The notes: generated by a model from the sequence alone, not told the origin. A stretch of 64,000 nucleotides of DNA from Meloidogyne chitwoodi (GCA_015183035.1 JACZZP010000003.1:1302001-1366000); one strand, 5' to 3'. Shown: positions 24,101 to 37,476, counted from the stretch's first letter. Made by a program: numbers and translations.

Positions 24101-27100
24101 AAAGAGAGAAAATAAATTGAGCGTTTAAAATTTTGTAAATAATTTTCTGTAAATAAAAAAGTAGAAAAACTGGAAATAGAATATTAATAAATATTTAATA
24201 AATTAATTTAACATTATTATTTTAATAAAAATATAACCTTTTTTTTAAAAAAACAAAAAATAAATAATTATTTAAAATTAATTAATTTATTTATTTACTA
24301 AATTAATCATTCATTGTAAAAGAAAATAAATAATTACTGGAACCCGAATTAATTTTATTTTTTTATTAAAAAATTTTAAAATTAATTTATTTTATTTAAA
24401 GAAAATATTTTTAAATAATTTATTTTTAATTATTTGTTTTTATTTAAAATTAATTCATTTATTTTTTGAAAATTAATTTCAATTTATTTTTAATTAAAAT
24501 TAATTAAAAGGTATTTTTAATTTATTATATTATTAAACTCGTTACAGCCAAACAAAGTATTTCCATTATTTATTTATTTGTTTTATTTATTTTATTATTC
24601 TGAGACGCGCATTTTGTTTTGTTTTTATTTTATTTTATTATTATTATTTTTATGGCCTTTTTATTATTATTTAAATTAAATTAAAATATTTTTAAATTAT
24701 TTATTTTTAGAATAAATTAATTTAAATTTAACACAAAATTAGTAATTTATTTAAAAAACTTGTTTTTTATTTTAATATTTTAAATCATTAAATTGAAGTA
24801 ATTTTGATGATTAAAATAATAAAAAGATGTGAATTTAATTAATTTATTTATTTTAAAAATATCCAAATATATTTTTTAAAAATTAATTTTATTATTTATT
24901 TTTCTCATATTAATAAAAAATAATTTTAGTGTTTGGTTGTACAAGTAATAAAATTTGGAATAATAATTATTTTAAAAATAAAAAAATAAATATTTTAAAA
25001 TATTTATTAATAAAAATAAAAATTCTTCTTTTTTCTATTTTTATCTAATTTTTATAATAATCAGCGAGAAATGATCGTTTAAATAGATAATAATTAGTTT
25101 AGTTTCAAAAAAATAACTCGCGCATTCCATTCTTAAATAAAATAAAAATTATTTTCTTTTAAAAGAGGGAAATTAATTAATTAATTAATTATATATATTT
25201 TTTAATTATTAAATAAAATTTAATTTTTAAATATTTATTTATTTTTTATTTCACACCTTTTCCTAATATTCATAAAGATAATTTTCTCTTTTTCTCGGAC
25301 TTTTTATTTTTTTTTTATTTTTTATACCTATGTATATGTCCATTAATAGGCTTGAATTATTAGTTAAAATAAAAAAATATTTATTTATTCCCACACACCG
25401 TGGAACATTTTTTTAATTTTATTTTTACTTTTATTTTCGTCTATTTTATTCTTTCTTTCTCTTTTTTCTCTTTAAATTAAAAAAATCTAGTTGCGCATAT
25501 TTGCTCCAAGAAAGGACTGACTGACTATTTTACTTTAAATAAATATTTTTAGATATTATTAGCTACTAAATAAATAAATATTTATTTTTATTAATTTAAA
25601 TTATTTTATTTATTTAATTATTTTAATTTTTTTTTTTTAAATTAATTGAAAATTTAAACATTTTCCCAAGCATTGAAATTAAACCAAGAAAAATATATAA
25701 ATGTAAAGTGTTTTTTAATCTTTTCTTTTTTTATTATTTTAATATTTATTTTTTTAATATTTTTAAATTTATGAGAAAATTAATTATTAATAAAATTAAA
25801 TATAATATTTATTTTTAAATTATTTTGTGTTGCTTGGGAACAATAAATCTTTAAAAAATATTTATTTTTATTAAAATATATATATATATTTTAATAATTA
25901 AATATATTTATAATTTTTCTAAATATTTTTTTTTTTTTTTTTTAATTTTATTACTTTCCTTTTGTGCGGTTTTTCGCCCTTGGCCGTCATTTAAAGGTTT
26001 TTTCTTTTTTTTATTCACCAAAATGTCTGTCAGACGATTGTCCGATTTTTTTTTTGTTTTTTTTCTTTTCCCAAGGCCGTTTGTTAAAATCTGTCAATTT
26101 CCTATAATATTTATTATATACCCTCAGAATTTTATTATTTTTTCTTCTCATTTTCAGTAATTTGTTTTTCTTTAAATTATAATAAAGAAAAGAAAATATT
26201 ATTTTTTATTTTCACACATTCTCTCTTTAATAAATTAAAATTTTAAATATTTTTTTAAATTAAATTATATCATTCAGATTAATTAATTAAGTGAATATAT
26301 TTATAAATAAATAAATAAATATATTTAAATTAATTACTCCAATAAATCAAGTCCTATTTTGACCATTAATATAAATAAATAAATAAATATTTTTATTTTT
26401 GTTTATTTCATTTAATTTTAAATTTATTTTAATATTTTTGTAATATTTATTTACTTCAAAACCTGCTTTCAATTTTTATTTAAGAAAATAATAATAATAA
26501 ATTTAAACAATTTTCTTTGTAATATTTTTTAAAAAAGGAAGCGAGAAAACTTTATTTTTTTATTTTTTTAAATTGAGCCAATAATATTTTTTGATTTATT
26601 AATAATAATTTAAATAATTACAAGTTAATTTTGATAAAAAAATAAATAAAAATAAAATAATATTTTTTTATAAAATAATTTCAAAATTAAAAAAGAAAAA
26701 CTTTTTTTTTATTTTTTTAAAGTAAAAATATTAAAATGTACTAATTTGCGCAGCTAACTTCTTTTAACTTACTTTCCTTTTTATTTTTCTTAACTATCGT
26801 TCCATTAATAAAAAAATCAAATAAACAGTCAAATGTTTGTGTAAATTACAGCATTATTAAAAAATAGGTGTAATTTTGAAATTAATTTTTTATATTTTAT
26901 TGGAACAAATTATTTTTATTAAATTAACTAATTTAATATTTATTTATTTTTATTTTTATTTGCTAATAATTTTTATTTTTATTTTAATAATTTAATTAAT
27001 TCAATCAATTTATACAAAAATACTTTCTTTATATAAAAATAAATAAATAATTATAATTATTTTATTCTATCCCAGTTTTTTATAAAGTAAATAAATAAAT

Positions 27101-28319
27101 AAAAAAAAGAATTTCAAATTATAAAAAATAAATATTATTTTTTTTTCTAAATATTTTTTAGAAAAATAATTTATAATTGTCTTAAAATGATTCATTTATA
27201 TCAAACAAAAGAATTCGCGCATAACCAAAAATTTTCTTTTTTTTTTAAAGGTATTTTTATAACTTTTTTATAACTTTTTTTTAGTCTTGTGATGTAATCA
27301 TTCCATTTGTACAAAAAAACTTTTTCTCTATTAAAGTTGTGAATAAATATTTATTTTTATATATAATTAATTAATTAATTAATGTGTTAAAATAATAATA
27401 ATAATTATATTTTATAATTTTTTTAATTTAAAAATTATTAAATTCAGCTCTAAATTTGTTAGAAATATTTAAAATATTAATTTTGTTTTTCTTTAATTAA
27501 TTAATAATTAATTTTTTTAATTTTCTTTCTCTTCCACAACTCAAAAAATACTAAAAATACTTTAATTTTATTTTTCTTCTTCTCTCATTTATTTATCTTT
27601 TTATTTGTTTTGTTATCCCATAAATCTTTTGGCCTCTCTCTCTTTAAATAATAAATAATAATGTCAACAGCTACTGTCTACCGCAAATCTTTTAATATAT
27701 TAAAAGCCATACAAAGTTTATAAGGAATTATTTTTGAGTGTGTTATGTTGTTCTTTGAAAGAAAAGGGAAAAAAACAAAACAAAATAAAAAAAGATAATA
27801 AAAGCATAAAATCAAATCAGTTATTTATTGACTTTTATATAAATACAAATTTATTATTTTTATTATTTTTTAAAAAGTTTTAATAATAATTAATTTATTT
27901 TTGAAAAGATTGTAAAGTAAAATAATATTTACATTTTTATTATTAAATTCGATAGTAAAATTATTAAAAAACAATTAGTTAATTGATCATTTTCACAAAA
28001 ATTTAAAAGTTTACCTTTATTAATTAATTATTATTTAAATAATTTATTATAAATAATTTTAAATTTAAATTTATAAAATTTGGCATTTTATCTATTTTTA
28101 AATTTATTCGATTAGTTAAATATTTGTTTTTAAGTGAATTGTTTTTTAATGTATTTTTAATCTCTAACTGTCCTCTTAAATATTTAATTTCAATAAAATA
28201 TCAGAATTGTTCGCTCATTAAATTTAAAAAAATTTAGTATTAAAATTCTCTTTAAAAAAAATACATATTTAGATTTATAATTTTCTGATTTTATTCTTTT
28301 TAATACAAAAATATATAAA
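21163..28319. other. 7-kb gene-poor AT-rich region
   Basis: No coding exon is supported on either strand. The sequence is dominated by A/T homopolymers, TTAA and AATAA runs. The only organised structure is a 666-bp miniature transposon at 23108-23773 (separate entry). The region lies between divergent genes (a zinc finger protein to the left on -, an SEA-domain protein to the right on +), so it should contain both promoters and perhaps enhancers for the zinc finger gene. Confidence 0.6.
23108..23773. mobile_element. Tc1/mariner-like miniature inverted-repeat element with TA target duplication
   Basis: It begins CAGGGTGCGGCAAATTGGG and ends with its reverse complement. TA dinucleotides sit at both borders (23106-23107 and 23774-23775). 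Terminal inverted repeats run about 135-140 bp (23108-23245 against 23641-23773) with a handful of differences. The CAGGGTG terminus and TA duplication fit Tc1/mariner-type elements. The interior has no transposase; an open frame of 61 codons on the minus strand is a by-product. Words such as CGGTAATCACCT and GAGCTCTTTCGAA recur near 42500-42635. Confidence 0.78.
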
Positions 28320-31300
28320 ATGTGGAGATTTTCAAATGGAAAATTGCAACAACTTTTTTTGATTATTGCAACTTTTTCAATATTTTTTTTTATTCAAGGT
28401 ATTTTTTAAGGTTAAATTAATTTTAAAATGTTTTGTTTTTAATTTAATTATCTCATTAATTAAACTTTTATAAAATTTTTTTGTTAAATTTTATTTATTT
28501 TAAAATTTTATAAATATGAATTTAAATAAAATTATTTAAATATTTTTATTTTAGAAGTTTCATGTCAAACATTTGGGTCAACTTCTACAGAAAAAGAAAA
28601 GCTACTTTCTGATGATTTTTCTCATTCAATTAATATAATGCCAACAACTGAAACCCAACAAGTAACTCATTTAAAATTCTAAATTAATTTTATTTTAAAT
28701 TTTTTTAGTCTCGTAAAGGTTTAAATGAATTACCTGAAATGAAAAAAGCAAAGGAATTAAAGGATGAAAATGAAAAAGTTGATCTTGAGGCAAGTAGACT
28801 GCATGAACTTGCTCAAATTGAAGAAGAATTGAGACAAAAAGAGACTACTGAAATGATGGAATTAACAACTATTTTACCAACACATTTAATATTTAATAAA
28901 GATGAGGTAATTTAAAATTATGTCTATTTTTAAACAATTTTTTAGAAAAAATTAAATGGCACTAAACAAGAAGATAAAAAAATGACTTTTGAAGAATCTA
29001 AAGGGATGCATCAGGTAGAGCCTTCACCTAATGCCGGCGATATAGAAGAGTCTTTTGGTTTTGAAATCAATACAACAATGCCAACTACAAAAGAAGAATT
29101 AAATTCTGAAGTGCCTTCTTTTCCACCATTACTTACAACACTTAAATCTACTACTATTACTTCAAAATTTGAGAATGGTGGTGATGTGGTAAAAAAATTT
29201 TGTTTAAAAAGATTTAAAAATTTTTACAGGAAGGAAGTGTTGATGATCCATTCCAAACATCTACTTCAACTTTTGAAGATGGAATTGAAAAAGAAACTAT
29301 ACATGAAACAATGAATGTTCAGTCACCAATCATAAATAATATAACAAATGGAAAAGAAGGAGAAACTAACAAAGATGATCTTTTATCAACAGATTCTAAT
29401 AGTATGCTTTAAAATAATTTTATTTTCTATTAAAAATATTTTTATTTAAAGGAAATGATAGTAAAGAAATAGTTGGACATTCTTTTATTTTGGAAAATTC
29501 TGATGATAAATTAAAAGTTGAAGAGAAAGTTAATGATTCAAAAGAAGTAAATAATGAAGAAATTAGTCACTCTCCTTCAGAATCAACTGAATCTAAGGTT
29601 GAAGGTGCACATCCAATTGCTTTTATAGATTCACACACTGAAAGGCCATTTTCAACATCTCAAATGACTTTTGAATTTTCTACAACAACAGAGTGAGTAA
29701 AAAGAATTTTTTTTACAATTAATTATATTTTTATAGAGAACCAGAAATTATGGTTGGTGACAAATCGGTTTTTGAAGGTGGTGAAGATACTGAATTGCCC
29801 ACACCAAAAAAGGCACTTATTCATCATATGAGCAGTGAAAATGGAGTAAACTTTTTTTATTTGAAAAAAGAAAAGCTTTATTATTTTAAATAAGTTTTTG
29901 TTTAAAGGAAGAAAAGAAGGAGGAGGAAACTCCTGAAGAACAACAACAAAATTCTTCAAAACATTCCAACTTATCCTCATCAATAAATATTGGTAATACT
30001 AAAAATAAGAATCAAGAGGAAAGTAGTGATTTCGGTTTTGTTTCATCAAAAGAAGAGATGGAAGAATCAAAAATAACAACAAAAGATTCAACTAATGAAG
30101 AAAATGATGGTAGTAAAATGTCGACAGTTTCAGTAAAGCTGTCTGAAGATGAGAAGAAAATGGCTTCGGGGATTGAACAAGGTAAAAATAAAACAGAATT
30201 AAATTATATTTTATTATTTAAGAAGGTATTTCTGTAAATAATCATTCTGCAATGATGGTTACTCCTTCTAATATTACACCAAAACATATTGGAGGGAAAG
30301 AAGTAATTGATGGTTTAAATATAAATGATTCTATTGGATCAACAGAAATCTTAATGACATCAACAATTGACTCTAGAAAAGATGAGGCTACAACAGAGAA
30401 AATTGGAGATATGAATGAAAAAGAATTGGTACAAGGAGAAGAAAAGGAAGAAGAGAGAAGTGATGACGGTGGTGGTATTAGTCATTTATTGCCTAAATTT
30501 CCTGACAATGAGAATATTGTTACTACAACACAAAAAAGAGGCATGTTTTTAATTGTCATTAATTTAATAAAACTTCATTTTTTAAGGTGATCTCCCTGGC
30601 ACGGAGGAAACAACAATGGTTGCCGTTGAACCAGAAGTTGAGGCTAAACCTGAGAAAGTTGAAGAGAAATCCTTTATTAATTCTAATGAAACTTCTACAG
30701 TTCAAGCCAACAATCCTGTTAATGATGAAGAAATTCAAACAAGTAATTGAAAATTTATTTTAACAATTTATTAAAAAATTTTTTTAGCTGAATTACCTTT
30801 TACAACTATATTTACTAATGAACAACTGGAAAAGGCCAAACAACATGCATTTCATACTTCCTTTTCTATTCGATTTCCAGATATTGAATGGCGGTCAGAA
30901 TTTTCTGATCTTTCGAGTGGAACAGCTAAAAAGCTTATTGAGCAAATTATTGAAGATTTACGAATGGTTATACTTTTTTAATTTTTATAAAATTTATTTA
31001 GGTTTTATCAAAAGCATTGGGCCCATCAAATACTTTACTAGATGTCAATATTTCTAATCTTCGAATGGGTTCAGTATTGGTTGAGGGTGAAATTTTGACC
31101 AAAGAAGAAGTTATTGAACCACAAACAATGGCATCTGCATTAGAACAAGTATTTTAATTTTAAAATTTTATTTTTTTCCTCTTTAGGCGATTCTTGCAAA
31201 AGGTGGGGAGTTGGGAGGGAATTCAGTTGACACTGATAAATTACAAATCGGCGGACATTTGCCTAATGCAGGAATATCATTAAATGATGTTTCTCCTTCA

Positions 31301-31804
31301 CCTGATGGTCAACAGAAACGAGAGGAAGTAAATTAATATTTTACTAAAATAATAATTTAAATATATTAAAAATAATTTAGGAAGTAAATAATTCCACCAA
31401 TACTGGTTTAATTATTGGAGGTGCAGTTGTTGTTGGTGTTCTTATCATAGTCTTTGCTGTTTTTGCAATTGTTGTTTTTGGTTTAAACAACAGAAGGAGC
31501 AGTCAAGGATCTCTGAAATTATCTGGTCGTGAATGTGAGAGAAAAAAGAGAGAAGAAATTTCGATGGTAGAAAATGGTAATGGGGCTTTTGGTCAGAGAC
31601 GTTTTGTTTCAGCTAATGATGTTATTAGTGGGAGTGATTCTCACAGTCAACGAGAAGATGGTGTTAATCTGTATGTTTAAGATTCCTTTTTTTGATTAAA
31701 AATTAAATTCATTTTTATTACAAAATAGAACATCTCTAAGAAGCACAAGTACTGGATCACAGTTTGTCTCTTCTACAAATGGTTATGGAACAAACAGGCA
31801 TTAA
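28320..31804 (+). CDS. Mucin-like single-pass membrane protein with an SEA domain
   Basis: It starts at ATG 28320 with a signal peptide (MWRFSNGKLQQLFLIIATF). A long extracellular stretch rich in Ser/Thr/Glu follows, spread over many short exons and probably glycosylated. An SEA domain lies at about 30850-31110 (HTSFSIRFPDIEWRSEF, then LIEQIIEDLRMVLSKALGP and LLDVNISNLRMGSVLVEGEI). It contains GSVLV at 31068-31082, close to the G-S-V-V-V autoproteolysis site of cleaving SEA domains. A membrane span follows at about 31410-31480 (GLIIGGAVVVGVLIIVFAVF), then a basic stop-transfer region (NNRRSSQG) and a short Ser-rich cytoplasmic tail ending TNRH. The architecture suggests a cell-surface mucin or apical matrix protein whose ectodomain stays non-covalently attached after cleavage. 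I do not recognise the exact orthologue. Confidence 0.75.
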
Positions 31805-32428
31805 TTAGACAAAATATTATATTTAAATCTAAAAACGGGGATGAATATAAATGAAAAATACCCAAAAATGAAATTATGAAAACCAAAAATTATTATTAGC
31901 ATAATTTAAATCAAAATTTTCTCTCATATATTTTTCTGATTTTGAATTATATACGCTTCTACCTCTTTTGGTTGTTTATTATATTTTTACTTTTGTGAAT
32001 TCTTTAAAATTTATAGCTAAAATTCATCCAAAAGTTGTAGATTGATTGATATCACTTTCAAATAATTATATTTTTGTATTTTTTAATTATATAAGAATGC
32101 ATAATTGAAAAATCTGAAATTTTGCATTTTTGTGCAAAAATTTGACGACAATTGCAGGTGGAAGGCTTTCTTACCTTGTTTTGGTTATTTATTTATTATA
32201 TAAGTAATAAAATTATGAATTATTTCTTTGAAGTTCCGCAATTGTTGTCACAATACTCAAAATTCACTTAAAAATATATACCTATTTAGTTTATCCAATC
32301 TTTGTCTTTGCATTTATCAGAAAATTTTACAAATAAAGTGAAAACAAATTGCCTTTTAATAAATTTGCCTTTTAATAAATTTGTATTTTATTATTTGCTG
32401 CACAATTTTTTAAATATTTTTTGTATTA
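31805..32428. other. Convergent intergenic region
   Basis: This is the space between the 3' end of the SEA-domain gene (+) and the 3' end of the I-BAR gene (-). It holds the two 3' UTRs. A short direct repeat (GCCTTTTAATAAATTTG, twice) lies near 32349-32385. Nothing else stands out. Confidence 0.55.
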
Positions 32429-34875
32429 TTATTGAAAAGGTTTATTGTTATGATTATTGTGATAATTAAATGAAATAGAGGAGTGATGACCACTCTGTGT
32501 CAGAGTTTCAATTTGGTTTGGCACATAATTAAATATACCTTGCTGTAGAAATTCATCAGTTGAATGTCTTGCTCCGTCAAAGAAAATTGGCATTGATGTA
32601 GTCATTTGAGTGTGAGGAAGAACACCACCAGCGGAACGAAGTTCAGCTTAAAAAAGTTCATTTTTAGTAATTTTCTAATATTTTTTTATCGAGGTTCATC
32701 ACTTAGTTGATTTGTTGGATCCTTATTATTTTATATAGATATTAACCGATGCTTGGTGCTGTCGAAGTAGCTGCAGAAATTGTCGAATTTCTACGTTCTG
32801 GAAGTGGAGGCCTTATCACTTTATTTTTTTGCTGATCAACAAGTAAATTATTTTCATTTCTGAATCGAACTTCAACTGGTTTATTCTATAAATTATTTTT
32901 TAAATTATTACAATATTCTAATTTTACTTCACAATCTGTTCTTTTAGGTGGAATGGGCGGAGGCTGTTTTTGTTGTTTATTTTGATCTTTAGATTTATTT
33001 TCTTGATGTTTATAGTATTTTTCTTTATCATCATTTCCAATATCTAACCCAGTACAATAGCTATCCAACTCTAATCCAAGACGATCAATTTGTTGAAGAG
33101 TTTCGGCCATGAGAGCAGCCGAAGATGAATTAGTTGTTATAGATCCATTGACTTGAATTAAAAATAATGAATATATACATTGTTTCTAGCAAACAGTATA
33201 TTTTATTTTTTACGTTCAAAGAAATTTTTAAGGATAAAAATGTCGATTTAGAATCTAATAAAAATACCAGAGTTATTAGGATCTGCAATGGCTATGTTTC
33301 CAAGACTTGATGGTCTTCGTTGAATAAAATTCTCACCAAAATATATTTTCATCATATTATTTGTTTGTTCAACTCCAGAAGGACAATAATTAGAATTGTA
33401 AATTCCAGTACAATCACCAGAGTCTACTGTTCTAATAGATGAAGAACAATTACTACTACAACCAGGCAATGATTGTTTAATTGCATCTGAACATGGTGAA
33501 GCTGCTGATGAAGAAACAATAAAAGCATCTGGTAATGGTGGTCTTTGCTTAGATGATACAGAAGTGTTTATATTAGAGCTGATAATAGCAGGTGTTGGAG
33601 AATTTTGACGCGATTGTGAAGGAGGCAAAAAACACTAAAAATTTTTTTTAATAAAAATTCAACAAAACAATTACACAAACAATTTAACAAGATATTTAAT
33701 TTTTTTAATATTGTATAATAAAACCTGATGTTGATAATATTGTTGTGGAATTGAGTTTCTATTATAAATTGTTGCATCATCTTTATATTGTCGATTAACC
33801 ATAAAAATTGAAGAAGTAGAAGGGTAAAGATGTTTACTTGAACTTTTTGTTCTAATTAAAGGAGAAAATTATTTCAAAATTTTAAAACTAAAAATAACTT
33901 ATCAATATTTACAAATCCAATTTGTTTATCAAATACATTTTGATGTTCAAATTCTCTATTCGATTTTTCACGTGTTATTTTTGAATTAGAAGATAATGAA
34001 CAAAGAGTAACATCTTCTTAATTTTTTTGAAAATTTTTTGGCAATTTATTTTTAAATACCAATTAGTGCATCAACTAACATATGTGTATCAGAACCATTT
34101 AAAGCTACTTCCATTGAATCGCGTATTTGTCGTAAATGAGTATTCTCATCCAAAACATCTAATTGAGATCCCTAAATATTAAAACACACAATATACAAAT
34201 ATGAAAACATTATAGATAAACTACATACAATAATTGGAAGAAGCAAGGCTACAAAATTAGTATAGTGGTTTCGCTGCATATGTAAAAGTTCAACAAAATC
34301 TTGACGCTTTTCTGCTTCTGCCTGTGTAGTTTGCGAAGATTTTAGTCGTTTACATGAACGCTGGTGTCGTCGCTCAACATCGGCAAGCTTTTAAAATATT
34401 GAAATTTTCTTTAAAATAATTTTAGAGGTTTGTGAAATTTAAAAATTTTCTTTATTTACTAACTGAATGCTTCCATTCAGCACATTTTCGCTGCAATTCA
34501 TTAGCAAAATCTCCAGACAACGACTGTGAAATGTTGCGGAATCCATTTTCAATGCTTCGTTGTCGTATACAATAACGAGTAAGTACTGCACCAATATCAC
34601 GACTTATACCTGCGTCAAAATGATAAAACGAAGCAAAAAACGCTAAATTTCCAACCATTCACATTATTGGCAGAATCACTGACTGACTGCAATGCATCAA
34701 CAAAATGAGAAAGTGCAGACGCCGCTGTGTTCAACTGTGTGGCCAATTTTGTTGCCCTTGTAGAAATACATTCCAACATTGAATTAGAAGTCTTTAAATC
34801 TGTATAAACCTCCTTGAATATAACGCTGAATATTTCTTGCCTGTCAAGAGAAGCATTTGCGCTCAATGCAACCAT
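32429..34875 (-). CDS. I-BAR (IMD) domain protein of the MTSS/MIM-ABBA type
   Basis: It starts at ATG 34875 (MVALSANASLDRQEIFSVIF). The first about 250 residues form an IMD/I-BAR domain. Recognisable pieces are ATKLATQLNTAASALSHFVD, then GISRDIGAVLTRYCIRQRS and ENGFRNISQSLSGDFANEL, then a helix with LADVERRHQRSC, then FVALLLPIIGSQLDVL and ENTHLRQIRDSMEVAL. The order and the R-D-I-G-x-x-L-T-R motif match MTSS1/MIM and ABBA, which bend membranes outward and bind actin regulators. The C-terminal half is Ser/Pro-rich and disordered, with an SH3-ligand type motif (PPPIPPKR) and PPLPERR. No SH3 domain is seen, which separates it from IRSp53. The gene is cut by about ten short introns and ends at a TAA at 32429-32431. 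Confidence 0.82.
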
Positions 34876-35776
34876 TCAATTATTTAATTTCTAAAAAATT
34901 AATAATCACACATCATTAATCATATTAGTATAATAAAAAAATTAGAAAGTCTAAATCATACATATAAATATTTTTACCAATTACTTAAATTACCTATACT
35001 TAAAAAATTTATGTATTAACTATCGACATTATACAGCATTGAAAATACATTATATTATTGAGGGATCTTCTTTTCTTTTTTTGTCACAATTGTCGTGTTC
35101 TTCCTCGCAATCGAGTGACCATCTCAAGAGTAAACTTGTTTCCGTCAAATCCATTTCACTTCCATTACTCGTCGTCTTTCCTACATGGCCAAAATTATGT
35201 TAAAACCTAAAATGTTTCACAATTGCTTTAAAGTACAAAATAAATAGGACAATAATCACTTGAAAGTAATAAGGAATAACCTTAATTTAGGTTTTACAAT
35301 CCATTTAATCCAATAAATATGTAAATATTGAGCATGTGAATTGATATAATCACTCTTATTCAGCTTTAAAAGTGCAGTTGAGTTCGTAGAGGCGATTTCG
35401 ACAGTAATACGTTATTTTTTTAAAAGCTACTGTTTTGATTCACTTCATTGTCCCGGCCTCTGATGGTATACGAAAGTAAATTTATACATTATTCAATGAA
35501 TAACTATATACTGTAATAGTATTCAATGTAGGTAATACAGTATAAACAGAGACGGCCGCGACCAATCGGCTCATGACTAATCGTTTGTCCGATATTTTAA
35601 TGTCATAAATTGCTGACGCGGCAGAATTTTTTCATGCGTTTTTAAAGTAATACTTTTGTTTGTTAATTTATATGTTTTTTGTTCTATTTTGTACATATCC
35701 TTTTTATAATTTTTAATTTGGAGATATAAAACCTTCAATTTTTTATTTAGATATAGAAACTAAGGTTACAAATAAA
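34876..35776. other. Divergent intergenic region between the I-BAR and TFG genes
   Basis: It holds both promoters. It is less AT-rich than the other spacers. One stretch looks coding on the minus strand (35050-35185, separate entry). A short inverted pair TATACTGTA/TACAGTATA lies at about 35506-35546. No other gene is visible. Confidence 0.5.
35050..35185 (-). CDS. Possible isolated coding exon or small ORF
   Basis: Reading on the minus strand from a plausible acceptor (CATGTAG) near 35186, one frame stays open to a stop at 35050-35052 with non-repetitive codons. It gives KTTSNGSEMDLTETSLLLRW, then a Cys/acidic/basic tail (DCEEEHDNCDKKRKEDPSII). An in-frame ATG (MDLTETS) lies at about 35151. 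Composition is much less biased than random local frames. It could be the last exon of an unrecognised gene, an upstream ORF of the I-BAR gene, or chance. I see no convincing partner exon. Confidence 0.25.
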
Positions 35777-37362
35777 ATGAACAAGACTGTACTTAAGGCT
35801 CGTTATGGGTCAGAGTTACGTAAAAATTGGATTTATCATAATAATGACGTGAGCCTTGACGATTTAATTTCGAAAATGCAGCGTTATTTTAACATCAAAG
35901 AATTGGATGGAATCAAGTTGAAGTACCGTGACGAAGGTCTATAATTTTTATTTGTATACATAAAGGTTTTGGATTATTGCTCAAGATTTTTCAACCTTTA
36001 GAAGACGATTGGATTACCCTTACCAATGATGATGACTTGTCTTTTGCGTTGTCTACCATGGAAATTCTTTATGTTGAGGTTTTTTTTGAAAATGCAAAAA
36101 ATATGAAGGAAAAGAGCTGTAATTCTGATGAGAAGGTTAGCGAGGAAAACACCGACATGGGACAAAAACAATTATTGACTACAAAACAAGTATCTATTGA
36201 GCAACTCACTGACATCCCACTTAATAATGAGGATGGTCTGCAGCATCAGCATACATATATTAGTGGAGTTCCTCTGCCACCGCCTGTTTCCAATTTTGGT
36301 TAGTTTTTGATTTATAGAAACTAAGACTGACTCTTGAATGATCTAAAAGCTATATTTTTCAAATGTTAATATTTGAGCACTAGGTTATGTTAAATTTTAG
36401 CCACTTTCATTTGAAAGGTATGCCGCCTGTCTCGCAACAAATTGGTCCCTCGCCTACTTTGCAGCACATAGTTGGAGTGCAACATCATCATACGACAAAT
36501 GTTGGAGCAAAGGTTTCACAATCACCTCCTATTGTCTCCTGTAATGGTTGTATTTGTTTTTAGTTTAATAAAAAATTATTTTTTAATTTGTAAGGTCTCC
36601 CACCTACTTCGCAGCAAATGAGCGGGGCGCAGCAGTTTTCATCATTTGTTGGAGGAGCGGTTCTGCCGCCAGTTCAGCAACCTTCATGTGTTGGTGGAGC
36701 AGTTCTGCAACCACCTATGGTTTCCAATTTTGGTTTGTTTTTATTTTTAGTTTATGTAGTAATGAATCATTTAAAAGGTCTCCCGCCTACTTCGCAACAG
36801 ATGGGTGGAGTACAACAGCAGCCTTCATTTGTTGGAGGGCAACCGTCTATTGTTTCCAATTTTGGTTTGTTTTTATTTTGGTTTGATATACATTGAATTT
36901 AAAGGTCTCCCGCCTACATCACAACAAATGGGTTTCCAACCTACATCACAACAAATGAGTCTTCCGCCATCGCAACAAGGGGGCATTCAGCCTGCTTCGC
37001 AACAAATGGGCTTTCCGCTAACGCAACAAGGGGGCATGCCCCCTGCTTCACAACAAATGGGCTTCCCGTCATCACAACAAATGGGTGGAATCCAGCAGCA
37101 GCCGTCATATGCCGGGGCAGGGGTTCTTCCGCCGCCTCCTATGGTTTCCTCTATTGGTATTTAATTATTGTTAAGGTTTTTATTTTTAGTTTGGAAAATT
37201 ATGCTTTTTTATAGGTTTCCTATACCTCTCCTTCCAAGAAAAAAGGTACCAAAAAGAATATATTTTTCATTGGGAAATAGGAGATTTCATAATTTCTTAT
37301 TTACATTAATTTTTGAAGGTACACATGGTACATCAGCGAATCCGTTCAGTCGTCAACGCTGA
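35777..37362 (+). CDS. tfg-1: TFG homologue: PB1 domain plus Pro/Gln-rich repeats, ER exit site scaffold
   Basis: TFG forms oligomers at the ER-ERGIC interface and binds SEC16/COPII. It starts at ATG 35777 (MNKTVLKARYGSELRKNWIY). The PB1 domain spans roughly the first 95 residues. A GT at 35937 and an AG at 36000-36001 join DGIKLKYRDE to EDDWITLTNDDDLSFAL, which restores the PB1 acidic OPCA motif; an earlier AG at 35963-35964 would insert about a dozen unrelated residues. After a linker (VSIEQLTDIPLNNEDGL), the tail is built from repeated exons of the pattern LPPTSQQMG...QQPSFVGG...VSNFG (separate entry). The last exon (37319-37362) encodes THGTSANPFSRQR, comparable to the NPYAR-type end of TFG. 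The only GT-AG pair that keeps frame at the end skips 37157-37318. Confidence 0.87.
36418..37156 (+). repeat. Tandemly duplicated exon-intron modules in tfg-1
   Basis: Four consecutive exons lie at 36418-36546 (129 nt), 36595-36732 (138), 36778-36864 (87) and 36905-37156 (252). All are multiples of three, with phase 1 at both ends, and all begin with the same splice context (AAG then GTNTNCCNCCT). The introns between the last three share a 5' sequence, GTTTGTTTTTATTTT, so introns were duplicated along with exons. The last exon also contains internal 12-16-residue repeats (SQQMGFP...). Skipping any of them keeps the reading frame. Confidence 0.85.
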
Positions 37363-37476
37363 ATCAGGGAAAACATCGGTTAAATTATGTTTGGGACTAT
37401 TTGCGTATTAAAGATTACGAGGAAATTCACGACATTTCGATATAAATTATAAAATAAAATGACATTTCCCTTTTAT

